This document shows positions 12,001 to 20,300 of a DNA stretch of 64,000 nucleotides, one piece after another. The translations under genes and the position numbers were made by a program. Positions within the stretch are counted from its first letter, which is position 1, and each line of letters opens with the position of its first letter. Under the pieces are notes generated by a model that was not told the origin of the DNA, made no database searches, and was given only the letters and a program-made list of their open reading frames with translations. This DNA is from Paenibacillus macerans (GTDB lineage Bacteria; Bacillota; Bacilli; Paenibacillales; Paenibacillaceae): the NCBI RefSeq assembly GCF_023715465.1, contig NZ_JAMBOE010000004.1, forward strand, positions 558,001 through 622,000. The letters run 5' to 3'.

Positions 12001-14343
12001 TCTAGTCTGCGGGTACTTCTTTCTCCATTCCTTCAACAATGCAGGCTTTAATGCTTCCCCTCCAAATATGACATATCTTATCTTAAGTTCTTTTTCTTCA
12101 TATGATACTTCTTCATTGGCTGTATTATAGAAGGCTGAAGGCGTCTGATTTAATACGGTCACCTGCTCATTCCTTAGAAGTTTCAGATACTCTACATTGC
12201 TGCGTGCTGTCATTTTGGGAACTACCACCAATCTGCCCCCATATAACAATGCCCCGTACATTTCCCATACAGAAAAATCAAAACTCATAGAATGGAACAT
12301 AGTCCATACATCATTTTCGTTAAAATCAAACTGCATTTTACTGTTAAATAAAAGCCTTACTACGTTTCGATGCTCTATCATTGCCCCTTTGGGTTTACCT
12401 GTAGAGCCTGAGGTATATATTATGTAAGCCAGGTCGGAAGGTTTATTTACCTCCGATAAGTTATATGGTTCATCTGAATATTCCTGCTCATCTTCTAAAT
12501 TTATTACTGTACCAATTGATGTATATTTATCTATTAAATGTGATTGGGTCAACAGGATCACTGCTTGGCTGTCTTCCAGCATATGCCCTATCCGTTCCTC
12601 AGGAAAGTCTGGATCTATGGGCAGATATGCTCCTCCTGCTTTTAATACCCCTAGTAAGGCTACGATCATCTCAAGTGAGCGTTCTGCCAGGATACCTACG
12701 ATACTGTCCGGTTTGACTCCTTTGGCCCTTAATACATGGGCCAACCTATTTGATTTTTTATTGAGTTCACTATATGTAAGCGTTTTACCCTCAAATACCA
12801 CAGCTACATGATCAGGGTTCTTCTCTACCTGTTCTTCAAAAAGCTGGTGGATAGTCTTGCCTTTAGGATACTGTGCCTCTGTAGCGTTAAAGGTAAATAG
12901 GATTTGCTGTTTTTCTTCCTGTAACAGCACATCTATTTCGCACAACCTTGTTTCAGGGCATGCCGTTATCTCTTCAAGAACGGTTATGTAATGGGTTCCA
13001 AACCTTTTTATTGTTTCCTTCTTAAACAGCCTGGTACAATATTCAAGGCTAAGTGTTATACCTTCTTGACCCTCTACCACTTCAAACATAAGGTCAAATT
13101 TTACTTTTCTGCCTTCCAGCCAGTTGTTGTATAGTTTAAAGTTTATACCAGATGCCGCAAATTCTGTCTTGTTTGAAGTACGCAGTGCAAACATAGTGTC
13201 AAAAAGAGGATTCCTGCTCATGTCCCTCATTAGATTAAGTTTTTCTACAAGTTCTTCAAACTGGTAGTTCTGATTTTCAAAAGCCAAAAACGCATTTTCC
13301 CTTACTTCCTGCAAGAATTGGACGAAAGTCTTTTCTCCCTTAGGATAGTTCCTTATGGCCAAGGTATTTATAAACACACCAATGATACCCTGTAGGTCAG
13401 CATGGGGCCTTCCGGCTACAGGACTTCCAACTATGATGTCATCCTGTCCAGTGTATCTGGACAGGAGTACGTTATATGCAGCCATTAATACCATGTATAA
13501 GGTAGCTCCATTATCTGTTGCAAGCTTATTTAGTTTGCCTGAAAGTTCAGGGTTTATTTCAAAGCTTACAGCATCTCCTTCAAAACTTTGTACCGCTGGT
13601 CTTGGATAGTCTGTTGGCATATCCAGTACCGGTATATCCCCCTTAAATGTCTGGAGCCAGTATTCTTCCTGCTTCTTTATTGAGTCTCCGGCAAACATTT
13701 CCTTCTGCCATACAGAATAATCCTTGTACTGTATCCGTAATGGCAAAAGGGTCTTCCCTTGGTACAAATCCGAAAACTCGCTCAAAAGTATATTGACTGA
13801 TATACCATCTGATATGATGTGGTGCATGTCAAACATCATAACATGCCTGTCTTCTTGCGTTTTTACAAGTACTACCCTCAGTAATGGAACTTTGCTGAGA
13901 TCAAAGGGCGTTAAGAATTCTTTGACTATTTCTGCTGCTTTTTCTTCGTCCAGTTCCAGGTACGTAATACTGAAATCCACGTAATCATGAACCTTTTGTA
14001 CTGGTTCACCCTCAACCATATGAAATGAGGTGCGCAGAGCCTCATGTCTTTTTACTAGCTCCTTGAAAGCCTGTTCGAAGCGTACTGCATTAATGTTTCC
14101 TTCCAGCAGTACGACGCCTGGCATGTTATATGCAGTACCTGCTCCTTCAATCTCGTTTAGTATATACAGCCTTTTCTGGGCAGATGACATAGGGTAAAAT
14201 TCCTGCTCTCTGGCAGAAGGTATTCCAGAAAAGGCATTTGGCGTATATTTTGAAACATCTTTTCCTTTTTCTTTTAGCATCGTCTCAAATAGCTTTCTTT
14301 TTTCTGGAGAAAGAGATTCTATTCTTTTCATCAAATTGTCCAT
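1..14343 (-). CDS. Nonribosomal peptide synthetase, modules Thr-Ser-Orn-Ser-X (C-terminus beyond window)
   Basis: Multimodular NRPS elongating a peptide on carrier-protein thioesters. The frame reads without a stop from the ATG at 14343 to the left edge (4,781 residues, incomplete). Order, approximate residues: C1 46-450, A1 484-990, T1 1033; C2 1088, A2 1531, T2 2080; C3 2136, A3 2580, T3 3126; C4 3183, A4 3626, T4 4171; C5 4251, A5 from 4704, cut. C1-C4 carry HHIISDG; C5 has HHAILDG. T1-T3 have LGGHS, T4 has IGGDS. Pocket residues read by alignment to GrsA are DFWNIGMVH (Thr code), DVWHFSLVD (Ser), DVGEIGSID (Orn) and DVWHFSLVD (Ser). No epimerisation or thioesterase domain occurs in the visible part. 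It lies 42 bp after the PKS-NRPS, clearly in the same operon and assembly line. Substrates are inferred from known specificity codes; the final product is unknown. Confidence 0.95.
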   Translation of the reverse strand, partial: MDNLMKRIESLSPEKRKLFETMLKEKGKDVSKYTPNAFSGIPSAREQEFYPMSSAQKRLYILNEIEGAGTAYNMPGVVLLEGNINAVRFEQAFKELVKRHEALRTSFHMVEGEPVQKVHDYVDFSITYLELDEEKAAEIVKEFLTPFDLSKVPLLRVVLVKTQEDRHVMMFDMHHIISDGISVNILLSEFSDLYQGKTLLPLRIQYKDYSVWQKEMFAGDSIKKQEEYWLQTFKGDIPVLDMPTDYPRPAVQSFEGDAVSFEINPELSGKLNKLATDNGATLYMVLMAAYNVLLSRYTGQDDIIVGSPVAGRPHADLQGIIGVFINTLAIRNYPKGEKTFVQFLQEVRENAFLAFENQNYQFEELVEKLNLMRDMSRNPLFDTMFALRTSNKTEFAASGINFKLYNNWLEGRKVKFDLMFEVVEGQEGITLSLEYCTRLFKKETIKRFGTHYITVLEEITACPETRLCEIDVLLQEEKQQILFTFNATEAQYPKGKTIHQLFEEQVEKNPDHVAVVFEGKTLTYSELNKKSNRLAHVLRAKGVKPDSIVGILAERSLEMIVALLGVLKAGGAYLPIDPDFPEERIGHMLEDSQAVILLTQSHLIDKYTSIGTVINLEDEQEYSDEPYNLSEVNKPSDLAYIIYTSGSTGKPKGAMIEHRNVVRLLFNSKMQFDFNENDVWTMFHSMSFDFSVWEMYGALLYGGRLVVVPKMTARSNVEYLKLLRNEQVTVLNQTPSAFYNTANEEVSYEEKELKIRYVIFGGEALKPALLKEWRKKYPQTRLINMYGITETTVHVTYKEIEEEEIRSNVSSIGRPIPTLTTYVMDKNMKVVPIGVAGELCVGGDGVCRGYLGRPELTKEKFVQNPYKPEERLYRSGDLVRLLSDGEMEYLGRIDHQVKIRGFRIELGEIEAQLLKHPSIEESLVIAKEDHEGSKYLCAYIVGENELTISELREHLLKELPEYMVPSYFVQLEKMPLTANGKIDRKALPEPEGNINTGIEYEAPIGEFEEKLALIWQDILGIEKIGRNDNFFMLGGHSLKATSLVARIHKEFNIDIPLKEIFKAPIIAEIARYMKEAKESIYQSIQPAKEMKYYPMSSAQRRLYILNQFEGAGTAYNMPGNLLVEGSIDLALFQKTFQLLINRHETLRTSFHFIEGEPVQKVNDPVGFSVMYIESDEEKVGEIVKEFIKPFDLGIAPLLRVGLVKTGKDKHVMMFDMHHIISDGTSMDILVHEFMDMYEGNNPSPLRIQYKDYSVWQKELFTGDKIKKQEEYWLQEFTGEIPVLNMPVDYQRPAVQSFDGGFIRFEAGGELKGKLIKLARDNGATLYMTLLASYNILLSKYTGQEDIIVGSPIAGRPHTDLQDIIGMFVNTLAMRNYPQGEKTFAEFLKEVRENSIRAYENQDYQFEELVEKLNVKRDMSRNPLFDTMFVLQNTGSSELKIDRLKFTPYTTEFRLSKFDLTLNARETEDGIAFDLEYATRLFKKETVERFAAHYLNVLAEIAAFPEKRLSEIDMLSQEEKHQILYEFNNTKAGYPREKTIHQIFEEQVERTPNNIAVVFEDKQLTYKKLNEKANQLAGILREKGIKPDSIVGIMVERSLEMMIGIMAVLKAGGAYLPIAPEYPEDRIQFMLDDSGSQIILTQDKFIDAKGSYRNAEFISIENQELFTGDVSNPKSMNKPENLAYVIYTSGSTGKPKGVMIEHYSVINRINWMQKQYPIAEGDVILQKTPYTFDVSVWELLWWSFTGAKVCLLIPGGEKNPEEIVQAIEKNKVTTMHFVPSMLSVFLEYVEEKGITEEIVSLKQVFASGEALNLKQVEKFNRLLYKEKGTKLHNLYGPTEATVDVSYFDCSTEEELEIVPIGKPIDNIKLYVVSKEKGLQPVGVAGELCIAGDGLARGYLNRPELTEEKFVANPFEPGERMYRTGDLVRWLPDGNLEYLGRIDQQVKIRGYRIELGEIENRLLKHEAIKEAVVLDKEGADGNKYLCAYIVPDQEITVQGMREHLSKELPDYMIPSYFVQMEKLPLTPNGKIDRKALPVLDSNVNTGVEYVAPSGEIEEKLALLWQDILGIEKVGRNDNFFMLGGHSLKATSLVARIHKEFNIDIPLKEIFKTPTILEIARYIKDSKESLYQSIQPAGEMEYYPMSSAQRRLYILNQLEGAGTAYNMPGIMLLEGSIDTARFQEVFRQLVKRHETLRTSFHMIDGNPVQKVHDHVEFSVMYFETNEEKAAEYAGEFSRPFDLGKAPLLRVELVKTGEDRHLMMFDMHHIISDGVSMDILIREFMDLYEGNNPPALRIQYKDYAVWQNKLFDEGGISSQEEYWLQAFRGEIPVLNIPLDYPRPVIQSFEGDFFSFEAGSELTNKLNKLARDNGATLYMTLLAAYNILLSKHTGQEDIIVGSPIAGRPHSDLQDILGMFVNTLAMRNYPKGDSTFVEFLNEVRENALRAYDNQDYQFEELVEKLNLKRDMSRNPLFDTMFTMQNASKVEFAVPGISFKPFDNGLEYRISKFDLSIDAIEREDGMAFSCEYCTRLFKKETIKRLAAHYLNVLEEITANPFKRLSEINMLSQEEKQQIIYGFNDTKVEYPKDKTIQELFEEQVEKTPDNIAVVFEDKHLTYGELNEKANQLAWILRGKGLKPDSVVAIMVDRSIEMIIGVIAVFKAGGAYLPIDTEYPEERIRYMIDDSLAGIILTQEHHKEKIKFDLDIISFDDCVNYNGRTENLPVINKSCNLAYVIYTSGTTGKPKGIMIEHRSLVNISYAWKKEYRLADMDVKLLQIASFSFDVFVGDVARTLLNGGQMVICSSEERYDPARLYSLIKTHKITIFESTPALIIPLMDYIHDNALIIDNLKLLILGSDTLSVEDYERLQSWYGKKMRVVNSYGVTESTIDSSYYEKRLGSYLESGSVPIGKPMQNIKYYVVDKHLRPQPTGVLGELCIGGEGLARGYLNRPELTAEKFVPNPFIPGERMYRTGDLARWLSDGNMEFLGRVDHQVKIRGFRIELGEIEAQLLKHVSIKEAVVIAREDQKGNKYLCAYVAGEKELTIAELRGHLLKDLPDYMIPSYFMQLKKLPLTPNGKIDRKVLPEPDGNIDAGREYVAPLGEVEEKLAGLWQDILSVEKVGRNDHFFELGGHSLKAANLIARIHKEFNVNIPLKEIFKSPNMSEVAECIKVAKESVFHSIGPAGEMEYYPISSAQKRLYILNQLDAVGMAYNMPGIMLIEGKLDKLRFEQAFRELVDRHESFRTSFHMIDGKPVQKVHSNVDFSVMYMETDEEKAAKIASEFIRTFDLDEAPLLRVGLIKVGEDRYIMMFDKHHIISDGVSDDILVREFMSLYEGKELPALKIQYKDFSVWQNRLFADGTISKQEEYWLQVFKGEIPLLNMPLDYPRPAIQSFEGDVISFKAGKELAVKLNKLAVNHGATLYMVLLASYNVFLSKYTGQEDIIVGSPVAGRPHTDLQDVIGMFVNTLAMRNHPQGGKSFVDFLNEVRENSLRAYENQDYQFEELVDKLNLERDMSRNPLFDSMFVLQNIVASEVKMDGLRFMPYDSEVRISKFDLTLFAEETEDGIVFELEYATRLFKKESVIRLTAHYLNVLAEIAAFPEKRLSEIDMLSQEEKHQILYEFNNTKAGYPREKTIHQRFEEQVERTPNNIAVVFEDKRLTYRELNEKANQLARILREKGIKPDSVVGIMVERSPEMIIGIMAVLKAGGAYLPIDPEYPEDRIKFMLDDSGSQIILTQDKFIDAKGSYTNAELISIENQELFTGDVSNPKLMNKPENLAYVIYTSGSTGKPKGVMIENYSLINRINWMQKQYPIDEGDVILQKTPYTFDVSVWELLWWSFTGAKVCLLMPGGEKNPEEIVQAIEKNKVTTMHFVPSMLSVFLEYVEEKGITEEIVSLKQIFASGEALNLKQVEKFNRLLYKEKGTSLHNLYGPTEATVDVSYFDCSTEEELEIVPIGKPIDNMKLYVVSKEKGLQPIGVAGELCIAGDGLARGYLNRPELTEEKFAANPFAPGERMYRTGDLARWLPDGNLEYLGRIDHQVKIRGYRIELGEIENRLLKHEAIKEAVVLDKEGADGNKHLCAYLVSDQEITVQGMREHLSKELPDYMIPSYFVQVEKLPLTPNGKIDRKALPEPDGSMSTGTEYVGPRNEVEEKLAEIWQEVLGAKQVGIRDNFFKIGGDSISAISLVSTIGKKLDINIQIRDIYMNPDIERLSAFLKVKDTEAFNSKIGKAREELELFKQRILMNETLSEKLPSDMEDIYPMSHIELGMIYHSKKDYENAVYHDQFAFQLNDKDFDFPAFKQAMLLMASKHDILRTVFNLEDFETPVQIVCKGRSLDIEQIDIVNFSRTGQVEYINKYLENDRANPFDLSKPLWRIRIFKLDANHICLVLIFHHAILDGWSVASLITEISNLYSKLKQGNDYIPTRLKSSYKDYIADQMTMKDNQEVINYWREELSEYKRLNMPSNIHGKTKNSNKIDHVTRHLSQEFLGDLRSTARSYDVSLKTLCFAAYTYMLNMLSYEDDFVVGLVENNRPVCEDGDKMLGCFLNTVPVKMCFDKIMMWEELIKVADKKLINLKLYGRLPLFEIINILGGKENKEENPLFDTIFNFVDFHIYNEIINKEIGEVEDRISVDEYEATNTSLDFTVSNTFDELNISLIYSEKVLERKQAEECIDYFINILNMFIHNPKGAVDKLCILSHEERKQLLIDFNDTKKDYPRDKTIHELFAEQVERTPDNIAVVYEDKHLTYRELNGKANHLARVLRNRGVKSDSIVGIMAERSFEMI
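1970..3590. repeat. A-domain duplication, copy in module 4 (Ser)
   Basis: This stretch aligns without any gap to about 8249-9869 at a constant offset of 6,279 bp (2,093 codons, two modules). Identity is very high throughout and drops at both ends, where the flanking condensation and carrier regions differ much more. It covers nearly all of the Ser-activating A domain. Seen directly by lining up the two regions; the exact edges are approximate. Confidence 0.9.
8249..9869. repeat. A-domain duplication, copy in module 2 (Ser)
   Basis: Partner of the module 4 copy at 1970-3590. The same pocket residues (DVWHFSLVD) are kept, so both modules should load serine. Recent duplication or gene conversion between the two A domains is the simplest explanation. 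Confidence 0.9.
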
Positions 14344-14385
14344 AACTTCGTCCCTCTTCTCTATTTCATCTCTTTTAATTCCGAT

Positions 14386-17300
14386 TTATAGATTTTCAAT
14401 CATGCTTAAAATTTCTTCGATTTCCAGTGTATCGTTAAGTTTATTGTTAATACTTTTTGCTATTGCCGAAATTGTAGGACCCATAAACACTTCTTTTAAT
14501 GCAAATTCTATGTCAAATTCTTTATGAATCTTTGATACAAGGTTGGTGGCCTTTAATGAGTCTCCGCCTAATTCAAAGAAGTTATCATTTATTCCAATCT
14601 TCTGGGCTCCAAGGATTTGGCTCCATATCATTACAAGCTTCTCTTCAATTTCACCGGATGGTGCCGCATAGTCTACCCCTGTATTCATATATCCATCAGG
14701 GGCAGGCAGGGCATTTCTATCTACCTTGCCATTCGCTGATAAAGGCAGTTTTTCCAACTGTACAAAATATGACGGGATCATGTAGTCTGGCAGATCTTTG
14801 GAGAGATACTCCCTTAATTCCGGTATTGTCAATTCACTTTCTCCAACTAGATATGCACAGATGTACTTGTTCCCTTGGGAGTCTTCTCTTGTTGCTGCCA
14901 CAACTTCTTTTATTGAAGAATGTTTCAGAAGCTGAGCTTCTATTTCTCCAAGCTCTATTCGGTATCCACGGATCTTAACCTGATGGTCTATTCTGCCCAG
15001 GAATTCGATATTCCCGTCAGGAAGCCATCTTCCCAGGTCTCCTGTTTTGTATAGCCTTATCCCCTTTTCTTCTCGGAAAGGATCTTCAAGGAATACCTGG
15101 GCTGTTTTTTCAGGGTCATTTAAATAACCTCTTCCTACACCAGTTCCGGAGACGCAGATTTCTCCTTTTACCCCGATAGGGCACAGGTTCATGTTTTTAT
15201 CTGTTATATATAGATTCATATTTTGTATAGGCTTGCCTACAGGAATGTTCTCTCCTTCATGAGCAGCTTCCATAGTATATAGAGTAATATCGTCCGCTGC
15301 CTCTGCAGGTCCGTAGGCATTAACTACTTTAGTATTTGGACATAGGTCAAACCATTTCCTTACTATGCCAGATTTTATGGTTTCTCCCGTTATCAGCAAG
15401 TAATGAAGTTTTTCCGGTTTATTCCCTGTATTTTCCATATACTCAAGCATTAAAGCAAGGTATGAAGGTACCACCTCAAGGACCGTTATGCCATCTTCTA
15501 TGATCCGATTCGTAAACCTTGCAACATCCTTTACTATTTCATCTGGATAGATGATAATTTGAGCTCCTATGGTTAGGGCTGCAAAGAACTGCCATACAGA
15601 TACATCAAAGTATTGAGGCGAGTTCTGGGATATTATGCTGTTGTTAGTTATACAAAGTTCCTTTATTTCCGCATGGATGTGGTTTATCATGCCAAGATGC
15701 TCTATCATAGCTCCCTTTGGTACACCAGTTGAACCAGAGGTATATATAACATAGGCCAAACTATTTATGTCTATATCTAGATCTAAGTTTTCGCCACTTT
15801 CAGCCTCAATCTCTTTTTCACACTGGTCAAGGTATATAATTCGGCCTTTATAGTTCTCACTAAGCTCCTGGGGAACATAATTTGATAAGGTCAACACATA
15901 GGCAGCTTTAGATTCCTTTAATATGTCAAGCACCCTTTGTGTAGGGTATTTTGGATTTACAGGTATGTAAGCCCCCCCTGCTTTCCATATACCAAGTACC
16001 GATTCTACAAATAAGGGTCCCCTCTCCAGCATGACAACTACGGCTTCTTCTCTGCCAGTGCCAGCCTTTAGCATGTACCTTGCTATCCTGTTTGCCCTTT
16101 GGTTGATCTGGCCATATGTAAATCTACGGCCTTCATACGCTACGGCTATATTGTCTGGACGTACTTTCGTCTGCTGCTCAAACAAGTGGTGTACCGTCAG
16201 GTGATGCTCAAACTCAACCTTCGTATCGTTAAAGTCGTATATTATCCGCTTCCTTTCTTCTTTGGATAACATATTGATTTCCGATAGTTTCTTTTCAGGG
16301 TTTGAGGTTATCTCTTCAAGGATATTAAAGTAATGCTGAACAAGCCTTTCTACCGTCTCCTTCTTAAACAGACGTGTAGCATATTCCATCCACAATATTA
16401 TATTATGACCATCTGGTATCAACTGGAACGTTAGATCAAATTTTGATGTTTTACTTTCAACTGGATATTTGGAATACTTTAATTCACCACGATGTTCCAT
16501 AATATGCTCATCAGAAGGAACCATATTAAACATAACCGTAAATAAAGGATTTCTGCTTGAATCTCGCTTTACGTTAAGTTTTGTCACAAACTGATCAAAC
16601 CTGTATTCCTGATTTTCATATGCTTCTATGGAGCTTTCTTTTACTTCTTCCAAGAACTCAGTAAAGGCCTTATTTCCCTCCGGGAAATTCCTTAATGCCA
16701 GGGTATTTATAAACATCCCCAGTATTTTTTCAGTATCAATATGAGTTCTTGCCGCTATAGGAGTACCAATAATGATATCTTCCTGTCCTGAGTATTTATA
16801 CAGTAGTGCATTTAATGCCGCAAGAAGTATCATATACACGGTGGCTCCCGTTTGGGAGGAAAGTACATTTAATTTATCCATCAAATGACTGTCTAAATCA
16901 AATAGCAACCTATTTCCTTCAAAGCTTTGAAGGACAGGCCTAGGATAATCCGTAGGCATATCAAGGATAGGAATTTCACCTTTGAACCTATTAAGCCAGT
17001 ATTCTTCCTGCTTTTTGTAAGCCTCAGTGCTAAACAATCCATTCTGCCACTGGGCAAAATCCTTATATTGCACCTCCATTGCCGGAAGGCTTTCACCACT
17101 TAATATAGAAACTATTTCATCAAAAGTCCTGATTATTGAAGTTCCATCCGAGACTATATGATGTACATCAAGCAAAAGTATTTGCCTGCTAGCATGGATT
17201 TCTATAAGACCTACTCTTATTAAGGGTGCTTTGCTTAAATCGAACGGTCTTACAAATTCATCGATTATTTTCTCTACTCCGTCTTCCTCAGACTCAAAGT

Positions 17301-20300
17301 ATTCTATAGTAAAATCAACTTCATCCTGTATCCTTTGCACAAGCTCCCCATCAATCATCTCAAAAGATGTCCTAAATGCTTCATGCCTTTGTATCAATGT
17401 TTTTAATGCTTCCCCAAGGGCAACCCTTTCAATCCCACCTTCAAATAAAATTCCCACAGGTATGTTATACCCAATGTTGTTACCCTCAAGATTATTAATA
17501 ATATACATCATCTTTTGTGCAGATGAGGTTTCATAGTACTCTTTTTCAGAAACTTTAGGTATTCTTTCAAGCTCGGCATTACCCATATTTAGGGAATCCT
17601 GTTCTGAAATCTTTCCGGATTCGTATAGCTTTGATATCATTTGCTCGGAAAGATCGTATATGCTGGAACCCTTAAGAAGTTCTACTATGGAAACGGGTAT
17701 TTTAAAGGCAACCTCCATCCTGTTTTTTATTTCGGTGGCCATTAATGAATCCATCCCAAAAACAGTTAGCGGTTGTCTGGTACTTAGATCCTCAGGATTA
17801 TAACGCAAAACTTTCGCTACTATTGTTTTAATATGCAGTTCAACTATATTCTGCCTGCTCTGTATTGGAGATGAAATAATATCCTCCAGGATATCAACAT
17901 CCACCTTTGATTTATTTATATTCTCTTGCTGTCCTGACTCATCTAGTAAAAGAGTTTTAAGCACATGTGGAGAACTCATGGGTGAGAACCATTTTTCCCC
18001 AAACGTTTGCCACGAGAGTATAGGTAGAACCACAGACTGTGCAACAGCTTCTCCAATAAGGTGCTCCATAGCTCTAATTCCCTTTTCTACCGTTACAGAT
18101 TCTATGGATTTTTGTATATAATACTCCGGATCACGTTCCATAAACCTTGCAGCCATGCCAACCTCTGACCATGGTCCCCAATTGATACTCAGTGCAGGAA
18201 GTCCTCTCGATAAACGGTAATGTGCAAGTGAGTCCAAAAAGGCATTCCCCGTTGCATATGCTCCCTGGCCGGGTGAACCAAATACAGAAGCAACCGAAGA
18301 AAATAAAATAAAGAAGTCAATAGGTCGTCCCTCTGTCATACGGTGAAGGTTCCATGCACCATTTACTTTAGGCGAAAGGACCCTATAAAAAGTCTCATCT
18401 TTACTAACCTCAAGAAATTGATCATCTGTAATACCGGCAGAATGTACAACACCTCGAATAGGAGGCCTTTCTTCCTTATCAAAATCTTTAAAAAATCCAG
18501 CAAGCTTTTCCTCATCAGTTACATCCACTGATCCAATATATACAGTTGCCCCCTGGGACTCCAGCTTACGAACAAACTCAATCCTCTCTGCAAGGCTGCT
18601 GCCTGGCTCTACATGGTTCCACTCAGAACGTTTTGGAAATTCTCCGCGTCCAAGCAGTACCAGATGTCTTGCTCCCTTGGCAACCATCCACTGGGCTGTA
18701 ATCATACCTATGCCGCCAAAAGCACCTGTAATAACATAACTTCCATCGGGGCGAAGATGTACGGGTACTTGATGCTGCATATCAATCCGCAGTTTATCGA
18801 TTCTTGCTGCAAGTCTATTCCCATTACGGAAAGCAATTTGGTTCTCTCCGTTACCTAAGACTTCTTTTAACAGCATTTCCATTTCACCCGCATGGGCCTC
18901 TATGTCAAGGTCTACAAGGCCTCCCCAATTTGAAGGCAACTCATGGTAACCTATGACGGTGCCAAGGCCCCATACCAACGACTGTAAGAATGCAGAATTT
19001 GGCGTAGCCCTGTTGATCATTTGGGCTCCTCTTGTAATCACCCACAGCTTAAAATTTAATCCCAGATTTGTGGTTGCTTGTACCAGGTGTTTTAATACAA
19101 ACAGGTTTTCAAAACAAGCTTTTTCTATAGCTGTATTGCTAACTTCCTGGATCTCAAGGATACTGAGGCTCCACATATATACAATGCCTGTTAGCTTCGT
19201 TTTAATTTTTGAGAATTCATCAAACAACACTCTAAGATCCTCAATGCTTCGAGGGTTTATATATATCTCACGCTCTTCATACTGCCAACCAAAATTCTCG
19301 CCAGGATATACCATAAAGCATTCTTCTCCCCTTTTTTCAAGGAGATTTGCCAGTTCTTTTCCCGCTGCTTTATGATCCACAAAAATAAGCCATGCTCCAG
19401 AGTTAGCAGCAGCTTTGTGGGTATCAACTTCTTCACTTTTTAGAAGCTCCCAGTTGATCTCATAAAGATAATCCTCAACTCTTCCAGCATCAGACCCTCC
19501 ACTATTTCCAAGTTCCTTAGTTCTTATCCCCAGTATTTCGGCGATTAGATTTCCGTCCTCACTATATAGACGGATGTTGGCGTTCAAATTATTATCTTTC
19601 CTATCTACCATCTGCGTATGACAAAGCATGACAGGCTCCGGCCTTCCATAAAGCTGCACCCTGTCAATTCCTACAGGCAGGAATGATTGGCCTTCGTTAT
19701 TTTCATCTTCATTAAGTGGTGCAACTGCCGCAATGGTAACCTGGAAACAGGCGTCCAATACAGCCGGGTGAAGACCGTAGATAGAGCTATCAATCTCCAG
19801 TATTTTAGGGATCTCGATCCTGCCAAGAGCTTCGTTATCACCTTTCCATATCTTGTCTATACCTTGGAAATAAGGACCATAATGGAAACCCATTTGATAG
19901 AAGGTTTTATAACATACTTCTTTTCCGTATTCTTTGGTACAATTGCCAAGTATTTGAATTAGCTCATCTTTAGCAGTGATCTTTATGTTTTGCCGTTTCC
20001 TTATTGTGCCGGATGCATTGCATGTCCAAGTCTTATCTTGTCCCGGTATCCTGCTTGAAATCTCGAATTTTGCGGTTTTTGGATCCAAAACCACCTGCAC
20101 CACAGGTGATACTCCTTGATTTAAAAATAAAGCATTTTCAAACTTTATATCTTCAACTGTATAAAAACCGTCTCCAAAATAGCTTCTGGCACAAGCCATT
20201 CCCAGCTCTACATACCCTGCTCCGGGGAAAACTTCTATGCCTTGTATTTTATGATCAGAAAGATACGTCATATAGGTAGTATTAAGTTCAATCTCCCAGA

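Noticed and set aside
1..14343. Hydroxamate siderophore assignment because of Orn and Ser modules
   Set aside because: No ornithine N-hydroxylase, formyl- or acetyltransferase, or iron transport gene is seen in the window.
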